From contig JASLHP010000242.1 of the NCBI GenBank assembly GCA_030149625.1, positions 1 through 10,332 of the forward strand: a stretch of DNA of 10,332 nucleotides, read 5' to 3'. Numbering within the stretch: position 1 is the stretch's first letter; every line of letters begins with the position of its first letter. Below, piece after piece: positions 1 to 5,904 of this stretch. The DNA comes from Solirubrobacteraceae bacterium. GTDB lineage: Bacteria; Actinomycetota; Thermoleophilia; Solirubrobacterales; Solirubrobacteraceae. The position numbers and the translations under genes were made by a program. Under the pieces are notes generated by a model, which was given only the letters and a program-made list of their open reading frames with translations, was not told the DNA's origin and ran no database searches.

Positions 1-2244
1 ATCGTGGCGGGCGAGGACGACGCGAGCCTGCGCATCTGCCTGGAGTCCATCTTCCAGCACGCGAGCACGGGGGCGCCGGTTGTGCTCGTCTCGGCGGCGT
101 CGGTAGGGGCCGAGTTGCTGGAGCAGCTCGACGACAACGGCCACGAGCTGTGGCTGGCGCGGATCGCCGACGTGCCGAGCGATGTACGCGAACGCCCAAA
201 GACGCTCGGGACGAGCCCGTGCGCTGCGACCGCGACGCTCGCGCGCACGCTCGCGCTGCTGTCCCCGGCAGACGTCATGTTGCTGAGCGAGCCGTGCCGC
301 GTCGCTGCAGGCTCGCTGGAGCAGTTGCGCGGCGCCGCCTGTGCCGACAGCAACACGGCTGGCGCCAGCGCGCTCGCCGACGCCGGCGGCCCGCTCGCGC
401 TGTTCGAGCAAGGGCAGCTGACCGCGGATCTGCAGACGCTCGCCGCCGGCGTCGCCGGGCATTCGATGCGGCTGCGCCCGCGCTTGAGCCTCGCCGTCGG
501 GCCGTGTGTGTACCTGCGTCGCGACGCACTCGAGCTGGTTGGCGCACTCGACGGCGAGCTCGAGCTGGACTGGGCGCTCGAGGTCGACTTCGCGCAGCGC
601 TGCCTGCTCTCGGGGCTCGCGCTGGTCGCCGCCGACGACGTCGTCGTCGAACGCCTCACCGCGATCGGCAGACGCCCGGGCGAGCTGCCCGAGCAGCTCC
701 GCGAACGCTACCCACATCTCTCCACGCCGCTCGCACCAGCCGCCTCCGAGGTGCTGCCGCGGGCGCTCGAGGCCGCGCGGCGACCGCGGGCGCGCCTGTC
801 TGTGACGATCGACGCGCGCGCGCTCGATGCGAGCATCACCGGAACGCAACGGCACATGCTCGAGTTGATCCGGGCGCTCGCCAGCACCGAGCAGCTGAGC
901 CTGCGCCTGGTGGTAAGCGCCGATACCAGCCCGGCCAACGTCGAGCTGCTGCAGGCGCTGCCCCACGTCGAGCTGCTCTCGATCGACGCGATCGACGAGC
1001 AGACACCGCGTACGACCGTGTTCCATCGCGCGCAGCAGGTGTTCGGAGCGCCTGACCTGCGTCTCGCGCTACGCCTCGGCGAGCGGATCGTGCTCAACCA
1101 ACTCGACCTGATCGCTTACCGCAACCCCAGCTACCACGCCAGCGCGACGATCTGGCGCAGTCACCGCCGCGTCAGCCGCCAAGCGCTGGCGGCGGCCGAC
1201 CGCATCGTCGTCTTCTCCGAGCACACACGCGGCGAGCTGCTCTCCGACGAGCTCGCCGAGGCAAACCGGATCCGGATCGTGCCGCCCGGGCTCGACCATC
1301 CCGCGGCAGCCGAGGCAGATCGGTCGGCGCGCGCGGGCCGTGAGCTGCCATACGACACCGCCGCCAGCGCCGGCTTCCTGCTCTGTCTCGGCACCGACTT
1401 CCGCCACAAGAACAGGGTGTTCGCGATGCGGCTACTCGCCGAGCTGCGCGAGCGCCACGACTGGCACGGGCGACTGGTGCTCGCGGGCACGCACATCCCG
1501 AACGGGTCCTCCGTCGAGCTCGAGCACGCATTTCTCGAGCAGCATCCCCGATTGCGCGCGGCGGTGATCGATGTCGGGCCGATCGACGAGCGCGAGAAGG
1601 TGTCGATGATGAGCCGTGCCGCGGCTGTGGTGTACCCGTCCGTGTACGAGGGCTTTGGCCTGGTGCCCTTCGAGGCGGCGCTCAGCGGCGTGCCATGCCT
1701 GTTCGCGGCCCGCTCCTCGCTGGCCGAGCTGCTCCCCGCCGAGCTGGCGGCGATCGTCGCGTGGAGCCCGCAGGAGAGCGCCGAGCGCGCGTACGCACTG
1801 TTGAGTGACCCCGCGTCGAGAGAGCAGCACGTCGAGCTGCTCGCCGCGCGCGCCCGTCGCTTCACCTGGGCAAGCACGGCGGCCGCGATGGTCGAGATCT
1901 ACCGCGAGGCGGCCGTCGCACCGGTGCGCGAGGCGGCCGAGCTGAGTCGCGACGAGGTCACGCGCGAGCACGAGCTGCACGAGCTGATTCATGCCCAGGA
2001 CACGCTCGTGGCCCAGCTCGTGGAGGAACGCCGGCACACGCAGCGCATGTACGACGCGCTCAATGCCGAGATCGGCTCCGGTCTGAGCCTGATCGGACCG
2101 AACGGGACCCTGCCCGAGGACCTCCAGCGCGCGCTGCTCGCACTCAGCGCCCGCCCGTCGCTGAGCCGCCCGCTCTACGGTGCAGCCGCGCGGGCCTATC
2201 GCGCCGTCCGTGCCGCCGGCCGCGCGCAGCGTCGCTCGCGCTGA
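1..2244 (+). CDS. Two-domain glycosyltransferase (GT2-like + GT4), 5' partial
   Basis: The reading frame is open to the left edge, and the visible protein begins inside the first strand-helix of a GT2 fold (AGEDDASLRICLESIF), so the true start lies upstream; the GTG at 4 is not a convincing start. Numbering from that GTG, residues 1-220 are GT2-like, with a conserved late block at 166-216 (GPCVYLRRDALELVGALDG). The expected DxD site reads SEPCR (95-99), so this domain looks catalytically eroded. Residues 264-640 form a GT4 glycosyltransferase (GT-B fold): a TGTQRH glycine motif at 279-284, donor-site R467/K469 in DFRHKN, and an E-x7-E motif with E549 and E557 in YEGFGLVPFE. Residues about 645-690 are charged and helical, probably coiled coil, followed by an Arg/Ala-rich basic tail that may touch the membrane. 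The likely role is transfer of sugar(s) from nucleotide sugars to a lipid-linked glycan on the cytoplasmic side. The exporter genes follow 72 bases downstream on the same strand. Sugar specificity cannot be read. Confidence 0.88.
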   Translation: MVAGEDDASLRICLESIFQHASTGAPVVLVSAASVGAELLEQLDDNGHELWLARIADVPSDVRERPKTLGTSPCAATATLARTLALLSPADVMLLSEPCRVAAGSLEQLRGAACADSNTAGASALADAGGPLALFEQGQLTADLQTLAAGVAGHSMRLRPRLSLAVGPCVYLRRDALELVGALDGELELDWALEVDFAQRCLLSGLALVAADDVVVERLTAIGRRPGELPEQLRERYPHLSTPLAPAASEVLPRALEAARRPRARLSVTIDARALDASITGTQRHMLELIRALASTEQLSLRLVVSADTSPANVELLQALPHVELLSIDAIDEQTPRTTVFHRAQQVFGAPDLRLALRLGERIVLNQLDLIAYRNPSYHASATIWRSHRRVSRQALAAADRIVVFSEHTRGELLSDELAEANRIRIVPPGLDHPAAAEADRSARAGRELPYDTAASAGFLLCLGTDFRHKNRVFAMRLLAELRERHDWHGRLVLAGTHIPNGSSVELEHAFLEQHPRLRAAVIDVGPIDEREKVSMMSRAAAVVYPSVYEGFGLVPFEAALSGVPCLFAARSSLAELLPAELAAIVAWSPQESAERAYALLSDPASREQHVELLAARARRFTWASTAAAMVEIYREAAVAPVREAAELSRDEVTREHELHELIHAQDTLVAQLVEERRHTQRMYDALNAEIGSGLSLIGPNGTLPEDLQRALLALSARPSLSRPLYGAAARAYRAVRAAGRAQRRSR

Positions 2245-2279
2245 GCCGGCCGCGCGACGCGCGACGTTCCGGGCAAGCT

Positions 2280-2303
2280 CCGTGGAGCCGAGCACGCCCA
2301 CGG
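2280..2303 (+). promoter_or_regulatory. Short inverted repeat just upstream of the ABC ATPase start
   Basis: The 72-base gap between the glycosyltransferase stop and the ATPase start holds CCGTGG (2280-2285) and its reverse complement CCACGG (2298-2303), separated by 12 bases. The right arm touches the only purine-rich, ribosome-site-like stretch (GTAGG, 2303-2307), which lies nine bases before the ATG at 2317. A hairpin here could modulate translation of the exporter, but a 6-bp stem is common by chance in DNA this GC-rich. No clear -10/-35 promoter is visible, so the exporter is probably read through from the upstream gene. Confidence 0.15.
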
Positions 2304-2316
2304 TAGGCTTCCGGCA

Positions 2317-3570
2317 ATGCCAGGAACGCCGGATCAGGCCGCCCCGCCGATCGTCGTGCAGTCGATCAGCAAGACGTTTCGCGTGCCCGAGGAGCGCATG
2401 CACACGCTCAAGGAGCGCGCTCTGCACCCGCTACGACCGAACCGCTACCAGACCTTTGATGTGCTCAAGGACATCTCCTTCCACGTCAATCGCGGCGAGT
2501 TCTTCGGGATCGCGGGGCGCAACGGCAGCGGCAAGAGCACGCTGCTGAAGTGTCTGGCGGGTATCTATGGCGTCAACCAGGGCCGAATCTGGATCGACGG
2601 TCGCCTGTCCACCTTCATCGAGCTCGGCGTCGGTTTCAACCAGGATCTCGCGGCACGCGACAACGTCGTGCTCAACGGCATCATGATGGGCCTTTCCCCA
2701 CGCGAATCGCGACGACGCGTCGACGAGGTGATCGACTTTGCCGAACTGCGCGAGTTCGAGGAGCTCAAGCTCAAGAATTACTCCTCCGGAATGCACGTGC
2801 GACTGGCGTTCTCGGTCGCGATCCAGGTCGACGCCGATGTGCTGCTCGTCGACGAGGTGCTTGCCGTCGGCGACGCGGCGTTCCAACAGAAGTGCTTCGA
2901 CGTGTTTCACCGTATGCGCGACGAGGGCCGCACGATCGTGTTCGTAACCCATGACATGGGCTCACTGAATCGCTTCTGCCACCGCGCGCTGCTGCTCGAG
3001 CGTGGCGAGATGGTGCATCTGGGCGAGCCCCATGAGGTGGCAGACCGTTACCTGGAGATCAACTTCGGGCGCACCGAGAGCCCGAGCAGCGCTACGGCCG
3101 ACGCCCGTAGCGGTGACGGCGACGCACGCGTCGTCGAGGCATGGATCGAGGACGAGCACGGACAGCGTCCGAGCTCGGTGCCACAGGGACAGCGGATCGC
3201 GTTGAAGGCGCTCGTGCGCTTTTCCACCGCGGTCGAGAATCCAGTTGCCAGCCTGTACGTGCTCAATGAAGACCATCAGGCGATCGTCGTCGCCACGAGT
3301 GCCCGCGGGCACGAGCACAGTGGACACTTCGCCGCGGGCGAGGAGATCCAGTTCTCGTTCTCGTTCGAGAACGTGCTTGCGCCGGGGCGCTACAACCCGC
3401 TGTTCACGCTCGCCCACCGGGGCACCGGCATGGACCTGATCGACCGCCTCGAGGGCGCCTTCTCGTTCGTCGTCACCGGCCCAGAAGCCCTGGGCGGCGC
3501 CGTCGATCTACCCGTCGAGATCGCCATCAGCCGCAGCCAGGTCGAGCTCCCCGCGATCTCGAGCTCATGA
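2317..3570 (+). CDS. wzt: Polysaccharide ABC exporter ATPase with Wzt-type C-terminal domain
   Basis: This 417-residue protein is the ATPase of a Wzm/Wzt-type exporter that drives lipid-linked glycan across the cytoplasmic membrane. All nucleotide-binding motifs are present: Walker A GRNGSGKST (67-75), Q-loop region FIELGVGFNQ (100-109), signature YSSGM (155-159), Walker B DVLLVDE (174-180) and the H-loop histidine in VTHDM (H212). The YSSGM form of the signature and the ELGVGF block are typical of polysaccharide and teichoic-acid exporters. After a Ser/Ala/Asp-rich linker (about 252-270), residues 272-390 form a beta-rich domain like the Wzt C-terminal domain (Pfam Wzt_C), which in E. coli O8/O9a-type systems recognises the finished glycan end. 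Total length fits long-form Wzt rather than the ~250-residue short form. The ATG at 2317 is chosen because the ATPase fold starts soon after it; GTAGG nine bases upstream is a modest ribosome site. The stop overlaps the permease start as ATGA. Confidence 0.95.
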   Translation: MPGTPDQAAPPIVVQSISKTFRVPEERMHTLKERALHPLRPNRYQTFDVLKDISFHVNRGEFFGIAGRNGSGKSTLLKCLAGIYGVNQGRIWIDGRLSTFIELGVGFNQDLAARDNVVLNGIMMGLSPRESRRRVDEVIDFAELREFEELKLKNYSSGMHVRLAFSVAIQVDADVLLVDEVLAVGDAAFQQKCFDVFHRMRDEGRTIVFVTHDMGSLNRFCHRALLLERGEMVHLGEPHEVADRYLEINFGRTESPSSATADARSGDGDARVVEAWIEDEHGQRPSSVPQGQRIALKALVRFSTAVENPVASLYVLNEDHQAIVVATSARGHEHSGHFAAGEEIQFSFSFENVLAPGRYNPLFTLAHRGTGMDLIDRLEGAFSFVVTGPEALGGAVDLPVEIAISRSQVELPAISSS

Positions 3571-4487
3571 GCACCGAGGCACCCGCACTGGAGGGCGTCG
3601 CGACTGCGCCATTCGAGGGACTCGGACGCCCGATCAAGGGTCCCGGAGCGCTGATCAGCGACTGGCGACGCTTCTGGCACCTCACTTACAACATTGCCCG
3701 CAATGAATTCAAACTCAAGTTCTTCGGCTCGGTGCTCGGTTACGTCTGGCAGGTGATGCGACCACTGTTGCTGTTCGGGGTTCTGTACGTGTTCTTCGTC
3801 GTGATCAGCCACGTGGGCAGGGGCGGCAGCCCGAGCGAACATGCCTATGGGGTGCAGCTGCTCGGCTCGATCGTGCTGTTCACGTTCTTCGCGGAAGCCA
3901 CCGGCGGATCGGTGCGCAGCGTCGTCGATCGTGAGAACCTCGTGCGCAAGATCCAATTCCCACGACTCGTGATCCCGTTGGCGATGGTGCTGCTGTCGTT
4001 CTTCAACCTGATGATGAACCTCGTCGTCGTACTCGTCTTCGCCCTCATCTCCGGGGTGCACCCGATGCTCAGCTGGCTCGAGGTGCCACTGATCCTCGCC
4101 ATGCTCGTGCTCTTCTCGACCGGCATGGCGATGCTGCTCTCGGCCCTGTTCGTGCGCTTCCGCGACATTCAGCCGATCTGGGAAGTCGTCAGTCAGATCG
4201 TCTTCTACGGCTCGCCCGTGATCATCCCGATCCAGAAGGTCCGCGACACGCTGATCGTGCCCCCGCACCACGAACAGCTGCTCTACCACCTCTACATGCT
4301 CAACCCGCTCGTAACCGTCTTTCAGCAATTCCGCCATGCGGTGGTCACGCATGCGACACTCAGCGCCGGGCAGGCGCTCGGCAGCTGGGTCGCGCTGCTC
4401 GAGCCGCTGGCGCTCGTGCTCGCGGTCTTCGCCCTCGGCTTCTGGGTCTTCAACCGCTCGGCCCCGTTCGTCGCCGAGAACCTTTAG
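3567..4487 (+). CDS. wzm: Polysaccharide ABC exporter permease (ABC-2 type, Wzm-like)
   Basis: This 306-residue integral membrane protein is the transmembrane half of the exporter, expected to form a dimer with two copies of the ATPase encoded just upstream. Hydrophobic segments lie at about 66-82, 95-109, 134-161, 172-195, 207-222 and 277-295, giving six spans as in the ABC-2 permease family (Pfam ABC2_membrane). The cytoplasmic N-terminal stretch (30-60, including RNEFKLKFFGSVLGYVWQVMRP) and the block ENLVRKIQFPRLVIPLA (123-139) are hallmark sequences of Wzm/TagG-type permeases. The first ~28 residues are polar and variable. The ATG at 3567 shares ATGA with the ATPase stop, so translation is probably coupled; there is no strong ribosome site of its own. 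It is the last recognisable gene on this strand before the convergent gap. Confidence 0.95.
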   Translation: MSTEAPALEGVATAPFEGLGRPIKGPGALISDWRRFWHLTYNIARNEFKLKFFGSVLGYVWQVMRPLLLFGVLYVFFVVISHVGRGGSPSEHAYGVQLLGSIVLFTFFAEATGGSVRSVVDRENLVRKIQFPRLVIPLAMVLLSFFNLMMNLVVVLVFALISGVHPMLSWLEVPLILAMLVLFSTGMAMLLSALFVRFRDIQPIWEVVSQIVFYGSPVIIPIQKVRDTLIVPPHHEQLLYHLYMLNPLVTVFQQFRHAVVTHATLSAGQALGSWVALLEPLALVLAVFALGFWVFNRSAPFVAENL

Positions 4488-4529
4488 ACAAGCTGAGTCG
4501 TTTGATAGCTTTCCCACAGTTGAGAGCTT

Positions 4530-4558
4530 TGGGAATGTGACGGTGACACCAATTCCCG
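4530..4558. terminator. Candidate hairpin terminator between convergent operons
   Basis: GGGAAT (4531-4536) pairs perfectly with ATTCCC (4552-4557), and an inner GTG (4537-4539) pairs with CAC (4547-4549). This gives a stem of nine pairs with a two-base bulge and a seven-base loop. It sits 43 bases after the permease stop. There is no T-run on either strand after it, so it is not a classic intrinsic terminator. GC-rich actinobacteria often use U-poor or factor-dependent ends, so a role is possible but unproven. Confidence 0.3.
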
Positions 4559-4647
4559 TGGGCCGCTGGATCCTCCAGTTCGGGCGACGCTGGCCGACCG
4601 CGCTGACGCCGGCCCGCCCGTACCTCTTCACGGCGCAGCGCGGCTAA
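4537..4647 (+). other. Doubtful 36-codon open frame in the convergent gap
   Basis: A frame opens at GTG 4537 and closes at TAA 4645-4647, encoding a short basic peptide starting VTVTPIPVGRW. I do not recognise it as a protein family, and there is no clear ribosome site. Its first 24 bases resemble the start of the GT2 gene at 9034: the 11-base block GTGACGGTGAC and the 9-base block ATTCCCGTG are shared, with 4 instead of 7 bases between them. After that the similarity fades. It may be a remnant of a glycosyltransferase gene start, or a coincidence of valine/threonine codons. A working gene is unlikely. Confidence 0.12.
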
Positions 4648-4695
4648 GTTAATTCACTCGCGTCGGGGTAGACGCCACCGGCCGACGGCACCGCT

Positions 4696-4711
4696 TCGAG
4701 CGGCTGCTCGA
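4696..4711 (-). terminator. Small hairpin downstream of the methyltransferase
   Basis: TCGAGC (4696-4701) and GCTCGA (4706-4711) form a perfect 6-bp stem with a 4-base loop, 27 bases past the methyltransferase stop on the minus strand. It lacks a T-run and could arise by chance in this GC-rich DNA. It is listed as the best placed structure for ending the minus-strand operon. Confidence 0.2.
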
Positions 4712-4737
4712 CGACAGCGGCGCCACAACGCGATCGG

Positions 4738-5904
4738 TCACCCGCCACGCGCCGCGTACGCTCGGGTGATCTGCTCGGGTGTACGCGGCAGCCGCCCCGG
4801 TGCGCGACCACGGCGGCGATCGACAGGCAGACGCGCCCACGCCGCGAGCAGGCGCAACAGGCGCTGTCCGACGCCCATCCGCTCGTGAAGCCCGACGAAG
4901 CGCGACGGCTTCGTCGCGATCATGTTCATCGAGACCGTGCCCTGCGCGTGATTCAGCCATGAGAGGTAAACCCTGCGGGTGAGTCCGCAGGCGTGAAACG
5001 CGCGCGCGCCTTTGCCGATCAAGGGCCCGACGAGCGGCAGGCCGGCGCCTCTGGGAAGCGGCATGGGATCGCCGAAGTAGGGACGGTAATGCGGCTCGAT
5101 GACCTCTGTCATGAAGCCTGCGCGCGTCGCCTCCCAGCGATAGCGGAGCGCCCAGTGCGCGTGCTCATAGCCCTCGAACTGCTCGACGTTCTCGACGTGC
5201 ACGCCGTCAGGGTCGCTCAACGTCTTGAGCGTCTCGTTGACCATCAACAGTCGCCCGCCGGGACGCAGCACGCGAAAGATCTCCGCGAACGTGCGGCGCA
5301 GGCCGTCGGGATCGTTGTGATGAAGCACCTCACAGCAGTACACGTAGTCGAGACTGCTCGAGGCGAGCGGGATCGAGTCCATCGAGCCGAGTATCCGCTC
5401 GAAGAACACCTCGCCATCGTCGATGAAGCACTCGGCCGTGTAGAGGCCCTGCAGATCGGCCGTGGCGATATCGAGCGCGATCGCCTCGAGGCCGCTCTCG
5501 GCGAAGCGATTCGTGGCCCAACAGGTGTTCGAGCCGACATCCAAGATGCTCTCGCCGGGCTTGAACGGGACCGTCGTCAGCAGCTGGTGCATCGAGCGCG
5601 CCTGCACGTACCAGTAGCCGTGCTCGACGTCGGGCAGCTGGCGCACGCGCTCGCGGTCCCAGCCCTCGGCGCGCATCTGCGCGGCGAAGCGCTCGAGGCC
5701 GGCGGCCTCGGCCACGATGTAGTCGGGCGGCTCGTGCAGCAGCTCCACGACACCCCGGTGTACAGCGAACTCGCTAGCGCACGACCGGCAGCGCACGACC
5801 GCCTCGCGTACCTCGCGCTCGTCACTCGCCCGCACGTCGAGCTCGAGCGTGCCGTCGCGTCTACAAGCCGGACAGCGCAGCCGCGTCGCGAACTCGGCCT
5901 TCAC
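4738..5904 (-). CDS. SAM-dependent methyltransferase with N-terminal zinc ribbon
   Basis: This 388-residue protein probably transfers a methyl group from S-adenosylmethionine to the glycan or a precursor. Residues 8-55 carry two Cys pairs (C11/C14 in CPAC and C39/C42 in CRSC), a Trm112-like zinc ribbon. A class I methyltransferase fold follows at about 95-225: motif I ILDVGSNTCW (120-129), a strand-end acidic residue D145, DYVYCCEVLHHN (186-197) and LRPGGRLLMVNE (213-224). Motif I is unusual because the second and third glycines of the common GxGxG loop are N126 and C128. The C-terminal 120 residues are aromatic- and Arg-rich, likely for substrate contact. The GTG at 5904 is chosen because it forms a GTGA overlap with the upstream glycosyltransferase stop and keeps the zinc ribbon; the first ATG (residue 78) would cut it off. 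AAGG just upstream is a fair ribosome site. The open frame extends further upstream, but that part is arginine-rich shadow. It is the last gene of the minus-strand operon. Confidence 0.87.
   Translation of the reverse strand: MKAEFATRLRCPACRRDGTLELDVRASDEREVREAVVRCRSCASEFAVHRGVVELLHEPPDYIVAEAAGLERFAAQMRAEGWDRERVRQLPDVEHGYWYVQARSMHQLLTTVPFKPGESILDVGSNTCWATNRFAESGLEAIALDIATADLQGLYTAECFIDDGEVFFERILGSMDSIPLASSSLDYVYCCEVLHHNDPDGLRRTFAEIFRVLRPGGRLLMVNETLKTLSDPDGVHVENVEQFEGYEHAHWALRYRWEATRAGFMTEVIEPHYRPYFGDPMPLPRGAGLPLVGPLIGKGARAFHACGLTRRVYLSWLNHAQGTVSMNMIATKPSRFVGLHERMGVGQRLLRLLAAWARLPVDRRRGRAPGRLPRTPEQITRAYAARGG

Larger units (their letters stand above)
4488..4737. other. Convergent intergenic gap, left part AT-rich
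   Basis: This 250-base gap separates the permease stop (+) from the methyltransferase stop (-). Bases 4481-4540 contain 27 G/C of 60 (45%), far below the surrounding DNA. The stretch has AGCTTT twice, 18 bases apart (4507-4512 and 4525-4530), and AAGCT at 4490-4494 facing AGCTT at 4507-4511. It also has three related blocks TTCCCA (4511-4516), TGGGAA (4530-4535) and ATTCCC (4552-4557), the middle one able to pair with either neighbour. The right part (about 4560-4737) returns to high GC and holds a small hairpin near the methyltransferase end. The only open frame is a doubtful 36-codon one at 4537-4647. The gap most likely holds transcription ends; its AT-rich part could also be a scar of an insertion or deletion. 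Confidence 0.7.

Noticed and set aside
4..6. GTG at the left edge as the true start of the first gene
   Set aside because: The frame is open upstream, and starting here would omit the first beta strand of the GT2 fold, so the gene is treated as cut by the window edge.
2245..2316. Promoter for the exporter operon
   Set aside because: No credible -10/-35 pair is visible in this GC-rich 72-base gap, and the preceding gene is on the same strand, so read-through is simpler.
3390..4631. Long minus-strand open frame (413 codons) opposite the permease
   Set aside because: It lies antisense to a clear ABC-2 permease, is rich in His/Glu/Arg with no recognisable fold, and is the kind of shadow frame produced by high third-position GC.
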